DNA of 64,000 nucleotides from NCBI RefSeq assembly GCF_030362835.1, contig NZ_JAUCGQ010000001.1, positions 2,149,461 through 2,213,460 of the forward strand. The letters are read 5' to 3'. Under the pieces are notes generated by a model. The model worked only from the letters and a program-made list of their open reading frames with translations, had not been told where the DNA came from and ran no database searches. The stretch is from Cellulomonas alba. GTDB lineage: Bacteria; Actinomycetota; Actinomycetes; Actinomycetales; Cellulomonadaceae. A program made the translations under genes and the position numbers. How positions within the stretch are numbered: position 1 is the first letter of the stretch; each line of letters begins with the position of its first letter. Positions 42,375-53,579 of the stretch are shown here, piece after piece.

Positions 42375-43040
42375 TCAGTCCAGCGGGTAGGGGCGGGGCG
42401 AGCCGGCGACGGCGGCCGCGAGGATCGCCTCGATGGCGAACGCGGTCGACTCGGGCAGGTCCACGCTGTCGTCGAGCAGCCACTGCACCTGCAGGCCGTC
42501 CATGACCCCGATGATGGCGCTGGCTGCGAGCGCCGCGAGCGACTCCGGCACGCGCCCCTCGCCGACCTCCATCACGGCCCCGGCGATCTCGCCGCGCAGG
42601 ATCGTGAAGCGGTTCCGCACCCAGCCGCGCGCCGGGTGGTTCTCCGTGACGGACTCGCCGGTCAGCACGGAGTAGCCCTGGACGATGCCGCGGCGGTGCG
42701 CGTTCGCGCGGACGGTGCGCTCGAGGTGGCGGAAGAGCTCGAGGCCGCCGGGGATGTGCTTGCCCTCGAGGTTCTCGACGTCCTCCTTGTCGCGGTACTC
42801 GAGGACCTCGATGAGCAGCTGCTCCTTGGAGCCGAAGTGGTGCAGGACGCCGGCGTGCGTGATGCCGACCTGCTCCGCGACCTCCGCGAGCGAGCCCGTC
42901 TTGTAGCCCTTCGAGCCGAAGGTGTTCGCGGCCGCACGCAGGATCTCCTGGCGGCGCTCGACCGTGGCCTGCCGGGGCTTGCGCGGCGTGCGCCCGGTCG
43001 CGGGCGTCGATGGCACGGCGTCGTCCATGGCCGAAACCAT
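42375..43040 (-). CDS. TetR-family repressor next to GH3/ABC cluster
   Basis: The 221-residue protein has an N-terminal TetR HTH (LAEVAEQVGITHAGVLHHFGSK, about 50-71) and a helical ligand-binding C-terminal domain. It is divergent from the GH3 gene, and a 24-bp palindrome lies between them, overlapping the GH3 promoter. It most likely represses the beta-glucosidase and the importer until a sugar ligand binds. ATG 43040 and ATG 43028 are both possible starts; neither has a clear Shine-Dalgarno. TetR proteins controlling oligosaccharide use are less common than LacI types. Confidence 0.85.
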   Translation of the reverse strand: MVSAMDDAVPSTPATGRTPRKPRQATVERRQEILRAAANTFGSKGYKTGSLAEVAEQVGITHAGVLHHFGSKEQLLIEVLEYRDKEDVENLEGKHIPGGLELFRHLERTVRANAHRRGIVQGYSVLTGESVTENHPARGWVRNRFTILRGEIAGAVMEVGEGRVPESLAALAASAIIGVMDGLQVQWLLDDSVDLPESTAFAIEAILAAAVAGSPRPYPLD

Positions 43041-43053
43041 ATCGTGATCTACG

Positions 43054-43077
43054 GACTTACTGACAAGTTAGTAAGTC
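43054..43077. promoter_or_regulatory. TetR-type palindromic operator
   Basis: GACTTACT, eight bases, AGTAAGTC is a perfect 8-bp inverted repeat; the inner bases extend the symmetry with few mismatches. It is AT-richer than the surroundings and lies between the divergent TetR and GH3 genes, 14 bp beyond the TetR start. Confidence 0.78.
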
Positions 43078-43088
43078 GTGCTTAGATC
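43060..43088 (+). promoter_or_regulatory. candidate GH3 promoter overlapping the operator
   Basis: CTGACA (43060-43065), 17 bases, TAGATC (43083-43088) is a plausible vegetative promoter. Its -35 box lies inside the palindrome, so repressor binding would exclude polymerase. Transcription would start near 43095, giving a leader of about 38 nt to the GTG. Confidence 0.5.
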
Positions 43089-43132
43089 GACGTCAGACGA
43101 CAACGACGACGTCCCGATCGGAGCTCCACCCC

Positions 43133-45802
43133 GTGCCGCTCGACCTGCCGACCGAGGCCACCGCGCCAGCCGCGTCGACCACCGCCACCGCCCGCCCGTC
43201 GGCCGACGCCGACCCGCGGCCGGCCGCCGCCGACGCGCAGCCCGCCGCCGCGCCCGACGTGACCGACGTGGTCGGCGCCTCGCGCCGCGGAGCGGTGCGG
43301 CCCCGGTCGCTCGAGGCGCTCGTCGCCGAGCTGACCGACGCCGAGAAGGTGTCCCTCGTCGTCGGCGCGGGTCTGTGGGCGACGACGGCGATCCCGCGGA
43401 TCGGCCTGCGCGCGATGCACCTGTCCGACGGCCCCGCCGGCGTGCGCGGCGTCTCGGAGGACGGCGTCGAGACGTCGGCGTCCTTCCCCGCGCCGAGCGC
43501 GCTCTCGGCGACGTGGGACGTCCGGCTGGCCGACGAGGTCGGCCGCGCGTTCGCCGCGGAGGCCCGCCGGCACGGCGTCGACGTGGTGCTCGCCCCGCAG
43601 GTCAACCTGCAGCGCACCCCGGTCGGCGGCCGCCACTTCGAGTGCTACTCCGAGGACCCCGAGCTGACGAGCCGCATCGCGGTCCACGTCGTCAAGGCGG
43701 CGCAGGACCGCGGCGTCGGCATGTGCGTCAAGCACTTCGTCGCCAACGACTCCGAGACCGAGCGGACCACCTACCTGTCCCGGGTCGACGAGCGCACGCT
43801 CCGCGAGGTCTACCTCGCGCCGTTCGAGCGCCTGGTCGACGAGGCGCGCGCGTGGTCCGTCATGGGCGCGTACTCCGGCGTCGACGACGGCGCGGTCGCC
43901 GCTCCGGTGCTCGAGCACGCCCCGCTCCTGCAGGGCGTCCTCAAGGACGAGTGGGGCTTCGACGGTGTCGTCGTGAGCGACTGGGTCGCCACCAACTCCG
44001 TGGTCGAGGCGGCCGAGGGCGGTCTCGACCTGCAGATGCCCGGGCCGGACGGCCCGTGGGGCGAGGGACTGCTCGCCGCGGTCGAGGCGGGCACCGTGAG
44101 CGCGGCCGTGCTCGACGACAAGGTGCTGCGCGTGCTGCGCATGGCCCAGCGCGTCGGTGCGCTCGACGGCTTCGCGCCCGAGGGTGCCGAGCGGGACGAC
44201 GTCGCGAGCATCGACGTCGCGGCGACGCTGCGCGAGCTCGTGGCCCGGTCGATGGTGGTGCTCCGTGACGACGCGCAGGCGCTGCCCGTCCTCGCCGCGG
44301 CCGACGGCGACGCGCGCCGCATCGCGCTGCTCGGTCCGAACGCGGTCGCCCCCTTCGTGCAGGGCGGCGGCTCGAGCTACGTGCGCCCCGACCGCACCGC
44401 GAGCCTCCCGGACGCGATCGCCGCGGCGTTCGGCGGCGCGCAGGTCGACCTCCGCGCGGGCGCCGTCTCGCGGTTCGTCCCGCCGGCCCTCGACCTCGTC
44501 TCCCGCTGCTCGACGCCCGACGGCCGCCCGGGCGCGCTGATGGAGCTGCTGGACGCCGACGGCGCCGTGGTCGAGGGCGGGGACGTGACGAGCTGGGACG
44601 GCTGGCGCCGCGACGTGCCCGAGCACGCGGTCGCCCTCCGCATCCGGACCACGGTCCGCCTCGACGAGCCCGGCCGGCACGAGGTCGGCGTCGGCACGGT
44701 CGGCCGGCACCGCATCGTCGTCGACGGCCAGGTCGTCTCGACGGGCGACCGCGTGGTCGGCGAGGACGTCATCCTCGACTCGAGCGTCAACCAGCCGGTC
44801 CCGGCGCTCCTGACGATCGACGCCACCGAGCCGCGCACGGTCGAGATCGACGCCACCGTGCAGGCTGCCCACCCGGTCGGCTACCGCTCGTTCGCGCGCG
44901 CCGACCTGGTCCACCGCCTGCCCGGCGCGACGCCGGACGAGCTGCTCGCCGACGCGGTCGCGGTGGCGCGCGACGCCGACCTCGCGATCGTCGTGGTCGG
45001 CACCAACGAGGAGATCGAGTCCGAGGGGTACGACCGCACGAGCCTCGCGCTCCCGGGCACGCAGGACGAGCTCGTGCGCGCCGTGCTCGCCGCGAACCCC
45101 CGCACCGTCGTCGTCGTCAACGCCGGCGCACCCGTGGTCCTCCCGTGGCTCGACGAGGCCCCGACCGTGCTGTGGTCGTGGCTCGGCGGGCAGGAGTGGG
45201 CGGACGCGCTCGGCGACGTCCTCACCGGCGTGACCGAGCCGAGCGGCCGCCTGCCGTGGACGCTCCCGGCCGACGAGGCCGACGTCCCCGTGCCGCACGC
45301 CGTGCCTGCGGACGGCGTCGTCGAGTACCACGAGGGCGTCCACGTCGGGTACCGGTCGTGGCTCCGCCTCGGCCGCACGCCCGCCGCGCCGTTCGGTCAC
45401 GGCCTCGGCTGGACCACGTGGTCGTACGAGCACGTGGTCGTCGCGGGCACCGGCGAGCACGGCGTCGACCTCGACGTCACGCTCGTCAACGACGGACCTC
45501 GCGCGGGCCGCGAGGTCGTCCAGGTGTACGTCGAGCCCCCCGCGCAGTCGCCCGTCGGCGACCGCCCGGTGCGGTGGCTCGGCGCGTTCGCCGTCGTGGA
45601 CGCCGAGGCCGGCGCCCGCACGACGGTCCGGGTCCGGGTGGACGCGCGCGCGTTCCGGACCTGGGACACGACGCGTCACGGCTGGGTCACCCCGGCCGGG
45701 ACGTATCCGATCCGCGTCGGTCGTTCGTCGGACGACCTACGCCTCGTGGTCGACGTGGACCCCGCGTCCCCGCCGTCCGGACCCGGAGTCAGTCCCGCGT
45801 AA
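43133..45802 (+). CDS. glycoside hydrolase family 3 beta-glucosidase
   Basis: The 889-residue protein has the GH3 order: an N-terminal TIM barrel with LSDGPAGVRG, KHFVANDSETERTTY and the catalytic nucleophile in VVVSDW (Asp283), then the alpha/beta sandwich with ARSMVVLRDD and GTNEEIESEGYDRTSLALPG, a middle insertion that is probably PA14-like, and a C-terminal fibronectin-like domain. There is no signal peptide, so it acts inside the cell on imported beta-linked oligosaccharides. The start is GTG 43133. It is followed by a full importer operon, and the divergent TetR is the likely repressor. Substrate preference (glucosides, xylosides or mannosides) cannot be fixed. Confidence 0.92.
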   Translation: MPLDLPTEATAPAASTTATARPSADADPRPAAADAQPAAAPDVTDVVGASRRGAVRPRSLEALVAELTDAEKVSLVVGAGLWATTAIPRIGLRAMHLSDGPAGVRGVSEDGVETSASFPAPSALSATWDVRLADEVGRAFAAEARRHGVDVVLAPQVNLQRTPVGGRHFECYSEDPELTSRIAVHVVKAAQDRGVGMCVKHFVANDSETERTTYLSRVDERTLREVYLAPFERLVDEARAWSVMGAYSGVDDGAVAAPVLEHAPLLQGVLKDEWGFDGVVVSDWVATNSVVEAAEGGLDLQMPGPDGPWGEGLLAAVEAGTVSAAVLDDKVLRVLRMAQRVGALDGFAPEGAERDDVASIDVAATLRELVARSMVVLRDDAQALPVLAAADGDARRIALLGPNAVAPFVQGGGSSYVRPDRTASLPDAIAAAFGGAQVDLRAGAVSRFVPPALDLVSRCSTPDGRPGALMELLDADGAVVEGGDVTSWDGWRRDVPEHAVALRIRTTVRLDEPGRHEVGVGTVGRHRIVVDGQVVSTGDRVVGEDVILDSSVNQPVPALLTIDATEPRTVEIDATVQAAHPVGYRSFARADLVHRLPGATPDELLADAVAVARDADLAIVVVGTNEEIESEGYDRTSLALPGTQDELVRAVLAANPRTVVVVNAGAPVVLPWLDEAPTVLWSWLGGQEWADALGDVLTGVTEPSGRLPWTLPADEADVPVPHAVPADGVVEYHEGVHVGYRSWLRLGRTPAAPFGHGLGWTTWSYEHVVVAGTGEHGVDLDVTLVNDGPRAGREVVQVYVEPPAQSPVGDRPVRWLGAFAVVDAEAGARTTVRVRVDARAFRTWDTTRHGWVTPAGTYPIRVGRSSDDLRLVVDVDPASPPSGPGVSPA

Positions 45803-45804
45803 CA

Positions 45805-45829
45805 CCGCGGCGGTCCGCAGTCGCCGCGG
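45805..45829 (+). terminator. hairpin just after the GH3 stop
   Basis: CCGCGGCG (45805-45812) pairs with CGCCGCGG (45822-45829) around nine bases, 2 nt after the TAA. It may reduce readthrough into the binding-protein gene or protect the GH3 mRNA 3' end. Confidence 0.55.
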
Positions 45830-45908
45830 AGCACGAAGCACAACGGCAGCACCGCACCACCCGCACGGCTCCCATCCCGCAAGTACCCAGCAGTGCAAGG
45901 AGGCACTC

Positions 45909-47594
45909 GTGAGAACGCGCAAGCTCGCAACGCTCGTCGCCGGTGTGGCGGCGGTGGCGATGCTCGCCACGGCCTGCTCGTCGGGCTCGTCCAGCAACCC
46001 CACGACGAGCGGCGGCACCAACGGTGGCAAGGCGTCCGGCCAGGCCCTGACGATCGGCATGCCCAACGGCACGCAGACCAACAACAGCAACCCGTTCCTC
46101 AACACGTCCGCCGCGCGCTCGCTCGGCTACGCGTTCGCGATCTACGAGCCGCTGGCCGAGGTCAACGACACGCGCCCCGCGCAGGACCCGATCCCGTGGC
46201 TCGCCAAGTCGTGGACCTGGAACACGGACTACACGCAGATCAAGATCGTCGCGCGCGACGGCGTCAAGTGGTCGGACGGCCAGGCGTTCACGGCCGACGA
46301 CATCGCCTACTCGCTCCAGCTCCGCAAGGACCACGCGGCGCTCAACAACGAGGGCCTGCCCTACAAGAACATCGCGGTCGCCGGCGACACCGTCACCGTC
46401 GACTTCGACTCCGGGCAGTACGTCAACCAGATCAAGGTGCTCCAGCTGTTCGTCGTGCCGAAGCACATCTGGTCGACGATCGCGGACCCGGAGCACGACA
46501 CGAACCAGAAGCCGGTCGGAACGGGCCCGTACACGCTCACCACGTGGACGCCGCAGGCCGTGACGCTCGACCAGAACCCGACCTACTGGGGCGGCAAGCT
46601 CGCCGTGCCGCAGCTGCGCTACACGTCGTACTCGGGCAACGACACCCTGACGACGGCCCTCTCGACGGGCGACGCGCAGTGGGGCTGGACGTTCATCTCG
46701 GACTACCAGAACGTCTACGTCGCCAAGGACCCCGCGCACAACAAGGCGTTCTTCCCGGCGGGCCTCGGCATCGACCAGCTCGTGCTCAACACGACGAAGG
46801 CGCCGTTCAACGACGTCGCCGTCCGCAAGGCGCTCAACCTGGTGGTCGACCGCAAGAAGGCGTCCGAGATCGCCGAGGCGGGCATCTTCCCCGAGCTCAA
46901 GAGCGTCACGGCCATCCCGACGCCCGCCGGTGACTCGTTCATCGCCGACGCGTACAAGGACAAGAGCTACGCGGTCGACGTCGCGGGCGCCAAGAAGGTG
47001 CTCACGGACGCCGGCTACACGTACTCGGGCGACAAGCTCATGGGCAAGGACGGCAAGCAGGTGTCGTTCGTGCTGCAGGACCCGTCAGGCTGGAACGACT
47101 ACATCACGTCGCTCAAGCTCATCCAGGACGCGGCCAAGTCCATCGGCATGAACGCCTCGGTCGAGACGCCGAACGCCGACACCTGGACCGACGCGGTCAA
47201 CAAGGGCAACTTCGACGCGGCCCTGCACTGGACCAACGCGGGCGTCACGCCGTGGGAGATGTACTCCAACATGTTCGACCCGGCGTACTACCAGCCGGTC
47301 GGCAAGGTCGCGGCGTGGAACTACGGTCGCTACCAGAACGACGACGCGAAGGCGGCGTTCAAGGCGTACACCGACGCCACGGACGACGCGGGCCGCAAGA
47401 CGGCGCTCGACAAGCTCCAGGACATCTACGTCTCGGAGGTGCCGGCGCTGGGCATCGACGCCCGCCCCGCGGGTGCCGAGTTCTCGTCGAAGTACTACGA
47501 CGGGTGGCCGAGCGACGACAACCCGTACGCCAACCCGCAGCCGACGGTCGCGAACGTCGCGCTGATCCTCACGAAGCTCAAGCCGGCTTCCTGA
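45909..47594 (+). CDS. ABC substrate-binding lipoprotein, SBP_bac_5 (oligopeptide/oligosaccharide type)
   Basis: The 561-residue protein has a lipobox ATAC (Cys23) and a family 5 solute-binding domain with the typical [25 protein letters not shown] segment near residue 100. Family 5 members bind peptides, nickel or, in several cellulolytic and thermophilic bacteria, cello- or manno-oligosaccharides. Neighbourhood with an intracellular GH3 enzyme favours sugars. The start is GTG 45909 ([10 protein letters not shown]) with AAGGAGG upstream. Two strong hairpins follow the gene, so it is probably made in excess over the membrane parts. Confidence 0.92.
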   Translation: MRTRKLATLVAGVAAVAMLATACSSGSSSNPTTSGGTNGGKASGQALTIGMPNGTQTNNSNPFLNTSAARSLGYAFAIYEPLAEVNDTRPAQDPIPWLAKSWTWNTDYTQIKIVARDGVKWSDGQAFTADDIAYSLQLRKDHAALNNEGLPYKNIAVAGDTVTVDFDSGQYVNQIKVLQLFVVPKHIWSTIADPEHDTNQKPVGTGPYTLTTWTPQAVTLDQNPTYWGGKLAVPQLRYTSYSGNDTLTTALSTGDAQWGWTFISDYQNVYVAKDPAHNKAFFPAGLGIDQLVLNTTKAPFNDVAVRKALNLVVDRKKASEIAEAGIFPELKSVTAIPTPAGDSFIADAYKDKSYAVDVAGAKKVLTDAGYTYSGDKLMGKDGKQVSFVLQDPSGWNDYITSLKLIQDAAKSIGMNASVETPNADTWTDAVNKGNFDAALHWTNAGVTPWEMYSNMFDPAYYQPVGKVAAWNYGRYQNDDAKAAFKAYTDATDDAGRKTALDKLQDIYVSEVPALGIDARPAGAEFSSKYYDGWPSDDNPYANPQPTVANVALILTKLKPAS

Positions 47595-47601
47595 CGAACG
47601 A

Positions 47602-47687
47602 CCCGGCGCGGCGGCTCCCACCTCGGGCCGCCGCGCCGGGCCGCCCCGGTGGTCCCGCGCGAGCCACGCGCTCCGGGCGGGACCACC
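47602..47687 (+). terminator. tandem hairpins after the binding-protein gene
   Basis: Hairpin one pairs CCCGGCGCGGCGGC (47602-47615) with GCCGCCGCGCCGGG (47627-47640), 14 bp perfect. Hairpin two pairs GGTGGTCCCGC (47648-47658) with GCGGGACCACC (47677-47687), 11 bp perfect. They lie in the 125-bp gap before the ATPase gene and can act as partial terminators or as mRNA stabilisers, giving more binding protein than transporter. Confidence 0.75.
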
Positions 47688-47719
47688 GACCGCCGCCCCC
47701 ACGAACCTCCAGGTGACCG

Positions 47720-48847
47720 ATGAGCGACGAAGCTCCCCGTAACCCCGGCCGCCCCGCGGCCCCCGCGTCGGCCCCCGTGCTGGCCGCCGTCGGCCTGACC
47801 AAGCACTTCCCGGTGCGCGGCCTGCGCAGCAAGGGCGTCGTGCACGCCGTCGACGGCGTCGACCTCGAGCTGCACTCCGGCCGCGTGCTCGCGCTCGTCG
47901 GCGAGTCCGGCTCCGGCAAGTCGACCGTCGCGCGCCTCCTGGCCCGGCTGTACACGCAGACGGACGGCCAGGTGCTGCTGCACGGCGAGCGCGTCACGGC
48001 CCGCAAGGGTCGTGCCTTCCGTGCCTACTGCCGGCGCGCCCAGATGATCTTCCAGGACCCGTTCGCGTCGCTGAACCCCGTGCACACGGTGCGGTACGTG
48101 CTGACGCGCTCGGTCCGGATCCACCGCCCGACGCTGCGCGGCGCGGCCCTCGAGGCCGAGCTGCGCGCGCTGCTGGACCGGGTCCAGCTGAACCCCGACC
48201 GGTTCATCGACAAGTTCCCGCACGAGCTGTCCGGCGGTCAGCGCCAGCGCGTCGCGATCGCCCGCGCGCTCGCGGCGGACCCCGAGGTCCTGCTCGCCGA
48301 CGAGCCGATCTCGATGCTCGACGTGTCGATCCGCATCGGGATCCTCAACCTGCTCAAGGACCTGCGCGACCGGCTCGGCATCGCGATCCTCTACATCACG
48401 CACGACATCGCGTCCGCCCGGTACTTCGCGGACCGCACGCACGTCATGTACGCGGGCCGCACGGTCGAGACCGGCGACAGCGAGTCGGTGACGCAGCAGC
48501 CCGCGCACCCGTACACGCAGCTGCTCGTCCGGTCCGCGCCCGACGCCGAGAACCTCGGCGCCCCCGCCCACACGGGCGCGCGCGGCGAGCCGCCGAACAT
48601 GGTGAACCCGCCCGCCGGCTGCCGGTTCAACCCGCGCTGCCCGTTCGCCACCGAGCTGTGCCGCACGCAGAACCCGCCGCTGCTCGACATCGGCGCCGAC
48701 CGCACGGTGGCGTGCTGGGGCTACGCCGCGCGGGTGCCGGGCGCGCTCGACGGCGTGCCCGCGGACGCGCCGGCGCGCGCCGACCTACCCGACCTCCGCG
48801 CCGCCGCGGCCCCCGTCCGCCGCGGCGCCCCGGAGGTGGCCCGATGA
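47720..48847 (+). CDS. ABC transporter ATP-binding protein (DppF/OppF type)
   Basis: The 375-residue ATPase has Walker [11 protein letters not shown]-loop [12 protein letters not shown], signature [15 protein letters not shown], Walker [13 protein letters not shown] and a C-terminal oligopeptide-transporter domain with [14 protein letters not shown], a cysteine cluster typical for DppF/OppF. It pairs with the second ATPase at 50992. The stop overlaps the ATG of the permease (ATGA). The last 40 residues are a Pro/Ala-rich extension. Confidence 0.94.
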   Translation: MSDEAPRNPGRPAAPASAPVLAAVGLTKHFPVRGLRSKGVVHAVDGVDLELHSGRVLALVGESGSGKSTVARLLARLYTQTDGQVLLHGERVTARKGRAFRAYCRRAQMIFQDPFASLNPVHTVRYVLTRSVRIHRPTLRGAALEAELRALLDRVQLNPDRFIDKFPHELSGGQRQRVAIARALAADPEVLLADEPISMLDVSIRIGILNLLKDLRDRLGIAILYITHDIASARYFADRTHVMYAGRTVETGDSESVTQQPAHPYTQLLVRSAPDAENLGAPAHTGARGEPPNMVNPPAGCRFNPRCPFATELCRTQNPPLLDIGADRTVACWGYAARVPGALDGVPADAPARADLPDLRAAAAPVRRGAPEVAR

Positions 48848-49824
48848 AGTTCCTCGCCCGCCGCGTCGGCTTCTACGCGATCACCGCGTGGGCCGCCGTC
48901 ACGCTCAACTTCCTGATCCCGCGCATGCTCCCGGGCGACCCGGTGCAGTCGCTGATCAACCGCTACCAGGGGTCGATCCCGTCGAGCGCGGTCCACTCGC
49001 TCTACGTGCTGTTCGGCCTCGACACCAAGAAGTCGCTCTGGCAGCAGTACGTCGAGTACTGGCAGCAGATCCTGCACGGCGACCTCGGCCTGTCGTTCGT
49101 GCACTACCCGACGCCCGTCTCGGAGGTCATCGCGCAGTCGCTGCCGTGGACGATCGGCCTGGTCGGCATCGCGACGATCATCTCGGTGGTCGGCGGCTCG
49201 CTGGTCGGCGTCTACCTCGGGTGGCGGCGCGGCTCGTGGGCCGACGGCATCGTGCCCGTCACGACCTTCTTCTCGTCGGTGCCGTACTTCTGGCTCGGCC
49301 TGCTGTTCATCTCGCTGTTCGCTGTGACGTGGCGCTGGCTGCCCCCGGGGCAGGGCTACGACACGGCACTGACGCCGGGCTGGACGCCCGCGTTCGTGGG
49401 GTCGGTGCTGCAGCACGCGCTCCTGCCGGCGCTGACGATCGTGCTCTCGTCGGTCGCCGGCTGGATCCTCGGCATGCGCAACATGATGGTGACCGTCACG
49501 AGCGAGGACTACGTGACCGTCGCGCAGGCCAAGGGCCTGTCCGAGCGGCGCGTGATGTTCGGCTACGCCGCGCGGAACGCGATCCTGCCGCAGGTGTCCG
49601 GCTTCGCCCTGAGCCTCGGGTTCGTCGTCTCCGGCACGCTCGTCATGGAGATGGTGTTCAGCTACCCGGGCATCGGCTACGAGCTCTTCCAAGCCATCGG
49701 CGGCAAGGACTACCCGCTGATGCAGGGCATCTTCCTCGTCATCACGTTCTCGGTGCTCGCGATGAACATCCTCGCCGACATCGTCTACGTGATCCTCGAC
49801 CCGCGTACCCGCCAGGAGGCCTGA
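48844..49824 (+). CDS. ABC transporter permease (DppB/OppB type)
   Basis: The 326-residue protein has six membrane segments, the N-terminal [12 protein letters not shown] motif of DppB-type permeases and the EAA-like loop [29 protein letters not shown]. It forms the channel with the DppC-type permease that starts 2 bp downstream. ATG 48844 overlaps the preceding stop. Confidence 0.94.
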   Translation: MKFLARRVGFYAITAWAAVTLNFLIPRMLPGDPVQSLINRYQGSIPSSAVHSLYVLFGLDTKKSLWQQYVEYWQQILHGDLGLSFVHYPTPVSEVIAQSLPWTIGLVGIATIISVVGGSLVGVYLGWRRGSWADGIVPVTTFFSSVPYFWLGLLFISLFAVTWRWLPPGQGYDTALTPGWTPAFVGSVLQHALLPALTIVLSSVAGWILGMRNMMVTVTSEDYVTVAQAKGLSERRVMFGYAARNAILPQVSGFALSLGFVVSGTLVMEMVFSYPGIGYELFQAIGGKDYPLMQGIFLVITFSVLAMNILADIVYVILDPRTRQEA

Positions 49825-49825
49825 G

Positions 49826-50991
49826 ATGTCGAACATGCCCCTGGACGTCGTCCCCGTCGACGCCGCAGCCGCGGCCGAGTCGGCGCAGGTCGACACGGTC
49901 GTCCCGAGCCGCCAGCGGTTCGTGTTCCTGCGCGGCGCCAAGGCGATCACCGGGCTGGTGATCCTCGGCGTCTTCGCCGTCATCGCGATCGTCGGCCCGT
50001 GGATCGCGCCGTACGACCCCGACGAGATGACCGCCGACCTGCTCGTGCACCCGTCATGGCACCACCTGATGGGCACCGACCACCTGGGCCGCGACATCTT
50101 CTCGCAGCTCATCGTCGGCACCCGCGGCGTGATGATCGTGGGCCTGGTGGCCGGCGTGATCGCCACGGTGCTCGCCATCGCGGTCGGTGTGAGCGCCGGG
50201 TTCCTCGGCGGCGTCGGCGACGAGGTGCTGTCGTCGCTCTCGAACATCTTCCTGGTGATCCCGGCGCTGCCGCTGATCATCATCATCTGCAGCCAGCTCT
50301 CGGACGCGGGCAACTTCGTCGTCGCGCTGGTGCTCGCGTTCACCGGGTGGGCGTGGGGTGCGCGGCTGCTGCGAGCGCAGACGCTGTCGCTGCGCAGGCG
50401 CGACTTCATCGAGGCCGCGCGCGCGAGCGGCGAGAAGACGTGGCGGATCGTCTGGTTCGAGACGCTGCCGAACCTCACCGCGATCATCGCGTCGAGCTTC
50501 ATCTCGACCGTGACGTTCGCGGTGCTGTCGCAGACCACGCTCGCGTTCATCGGCGTCACGTCGGTGAGCGACTGGAGCTGGGGCTCGATCCTCTACTGGG
50601 CGCAGGGCAACCAGGCGCTCGCTCGCGGCGCGTGGTGGTGGTTCGTGCCGGCCGGCCTGCTGATCGCGCTGCTCGGCATGGCGCTCTCGCTCGTCAACTT
50701 CGGCATCGACGAGTTCGTCAACCCGCGGCTGCGCCTCGCCGGCCTGACGCCGCGCGAGATGCGCCGCCGCAAGATCCGGCCGCGCATCGGGTTCACGGTC
50801 GTCGCCAAGGACGCGCCGCGCGCCGTCGCCCGGCCGGCCGTCGTGCCCGTGACGGAGCTCGACGAGCCCGCCGACGAGTCGCTGCCCGCCGACGCGGTCG
50901 ACGCGCCGACCGGCTTCGAGCCGCCCGCGTCCCTGCGGCGGAGCGCGACCCCCGACAGCACCGGACCCGCCGACCACGAGGAGGCCGCGCG

Positions 50992-50995
<4 letters not shown>
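49826..50995 (+). CDS. ABC transporter permease (DppC/OppC type)
   Basis: The 389-residue protein has a first membrane helix near residue 42-62, the family motif HHLMGTDHLGRDIFSQLIVGTR and the EAA loop DFIEAARASGEKTWRIVWFETLPN. A C-terminal extension of about 90 residues beyond the last helix is acidic and Pro-rich and probably cytoplasmic; DppC proteins usually end earlier. ATG 49826 comes one base after the preceding stop, and its own stop overlaps the next ATG. Confidence 0.93.
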
Positions 50996-52095
<1,100 letters not shown>

Positions 52096-52138
52096 CCCCC
52101 CCGCCACGCCGCCCCCGCCACGCCGGCCCGCCCGGCGA

Positions 52139-52191
52139 CGAACAACGCCGCGACCACGTCACTTCACAGTCACGTGGTCGCGGCGTCGTTC
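52139..52191 (-). repeat. 53-nt hairpin repeat, copy B (terminator-like)
   Basis: Read on the minus strand it starts GAACGACGCCGC and ends GCGGCGTTGTTCG, identical to copy A at 10084-10136, with an inner stem GACCACGT/ACGTGGTC and a GTGA loop closed by ACT/AGT. The stem is about 20 bp with one G.U pair in minus-strand RNA and an A.C mismatch in plus-strand RNA. It lies between convergent genes and 38 nt after the DUF4242 stop. Confidence 0.75.
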
Positions 52192-52229
52192 GTGTCCGGC
52201 GGCGCCTCGCTGTCCGGGTCGTCCGCGCG

Positions 52230-52484
52230 TCAGCTGCCCTCGGTCACCGGGAACAGCCGGTCGGCGACGAGGCCGTGCGCCTCGCGGTGCACGCGCTCGG
52301 CCGTCGCGGGGTCCGGCGCCTCGACGAGGCAGAACACCTTGCCCGCACTCTCGTCGACCCAGTAGCGGTGGTAGAGGACGCCGTAGTCGCCCTGCACCTC
52401 CAGGTCGCGCGCGTGCGCCGCGCGCACGTCGTCGATCGTCGCGCCCTCGGGCAGCGCGTCGTGCATGTCCATGTAGAGAGCCAT
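52230..52484 (-). CDS. DUF4242 protein (SCO4226-like nickel-binding family)
   Basis: The 84-residue protein starts MALYMDMHDALPEG and continues with VRAAHARDLEVQGDYGVLYHRYWVDESAGKVFCLVEAP, a ferredoxin-like fold pattern that matches the Streptomyces SCO4226 nickel-binding protein family. Conserved His, Asp and Glu are present at the N-terminal beta-strand and after the helix. Its metal role here is inference. ATG 52484 has GAGGGGG upstream. It is divergent from the AraC regulator, with a TGTGTC/GACACA palindrome in the 48-bp gap. Confidence 0.82.
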   Translation of the reverse strand: MALYMDMHDALPEGATIDDVRAAHARDLEVQGDYGVLYHRYWVDESAGKVFCLVEAPDPATAERVHREAHGLVADRLFPVTEGS

Positions 52485-52505
52485 GGTCTTTCCCCCTCGG
52501 GTGGA

Positions 52506-52523
52506 TGTGTCCGGTTTGACACA
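52506..52523. promoter_or_regulatory. palindrome between DUF4242 and AraC genes
   Basis: TGTGTC-CGGTTT-GACACA is a perfect 6-bp inverted repeat in the 48-bp divergent gap, with TTGACA at 52516-52521. It is a candidate operator for the AraC protein acting on both genes. Confidence 0.5.
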
Positions 52524-52532
52524 CTCAGACTC

Positions 52533-53579
52533 GTGCCCGTCGTCCCGCACGACCATGACCGCGTCGCCGCCGTGCCTGACCGCGGCCCCGCCGCCGCCCC
52601 CGACCGGGACGCCGCCGCGGACCAGGCCGCCGTCGTCGACGCCGTGCTGTCGGGCCTGCGGCTGAGCGGCGCGATCTTCCTGCGCGCCGAGTACGGCGAG
52701 GCCTGGGCGTACGAGTCGATGTCGACGCAGGGCATGGGCCGGGTGCTCGACGTCGAGCCCGAGCACCTCGTGCTGTTCCACGTGGTGGCGAGCGGCCGCT
52801 GCTGGATCGAGGTCGAGGGCGGCGAGCGGCTCTGGGCCGACGCCGGCGACGTGATCGTCATCCCGTACGGCGACCGGCACCGGATGGGCGGCACGGCCGA
52901 CGCGGAGCTCGTCCCCATCGAGCGGCTCCTCGCGCCGCCCCCGTGGACGCAGCTGCCCGTGATCCGGCACGGCGGCCCCGGCCCGACGACCGGCGTCGTG
53001 TGCGGGTACCTGCGGTCGGACGACCCGCTGCTCGACCGGCGGACCCGCCTGCTGCCGCCGGCGTTCGTCGTCCGGCCGGCCGAGGGCGGAGCGGTCGACT
53101 GGGTGCGGTCGAGCATCGAGTACGCGCTCGCCCGGACCACGCTCGACGACGAGGGCCGCATCGCGGCCCCGCCGCGCCTGCCCGAGCTGCTGCTGGTCGA
53201 GATGCTCCGCATCCACCTGACGTCGTCGAGCGCACCGGGCGCGCGGCTCGTCCGCGCCCTGCACGACCCGGTGCTCGGGCCGGCTCTGGCGGCGATCCAC
53301 GCCGACCCCGGCCGCCGCTGGACCGTCGCGGACCTCGCGGCGACGAGCCACGTCTCGGTGTCGGCGCTCGACGAGCGGTTCCGCGAGGTGCTCGGGGTCG
53401 CGCCCATCCGCTACGTGTTCGGCTGGCGGATGCACCGGGCGCGCGAGCTGCTCGCCGCGCGCGAGCTCGGCGTGGCCGCGGTCGCGCGGCGCGTCGGGTA
53501 CGAGTCCGAGGAGGCGTTCAGCCGCGCGTTCCGCCGCGAGCACGGGGTCGCACCGAGCCAGTGGCGCCCGGGGTCCTAG
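52533..53579 (+). CDS. AraC-family transcriptional regulator with cupin domain
   Basis: The 348-residue protein has an N-terminal cupin (AraC_binding/Cupin_6 type; MGRVLDVEPEHLVLFHVVASG and WADAGDVIVIPYGDRHRMGG) and a C-terminal pair of HTH motifs ending RRVGYESEEAFSRAFRREHGVAPSQWR. Such regulators often control a neighbouring oxidoreductase or detoxification gene; here the only divergent partner is the DUF4242 gene. The start is GTG 52533; a later GTG near 52570 would also keep both domains. Confidence 0.88.
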   Translation: MPVVPHDHDRVAAVPDRGPAAAPDRDAAADQAAVVDAVLSGLRLSGAIFLRAEYGEAWAYESMSTQGMGRVLDVEPEHLVLFHVVASGRCWIEVEGGERLWADAGDVIVIPYGDRHRMGGTADAELVPIERLLAPPPWTQLPVIRHGGPGPTTGVVCGYLRSDDPLLDRRTRLLPPAFVVRPAEGGAVDWVRSSIEYALARTTLDDEGRIAAPPRLPELLLVEMLRIHLTSSSAPGARLVRALHDPVLGPALAAIHADPGRRWTVADLAATSHVSVSALDERFREVLGVAPIRYVFGWRMHRARELLAARELGVAAVARRVGYESEEAFSRAFRREHGVAPSQWRPGS

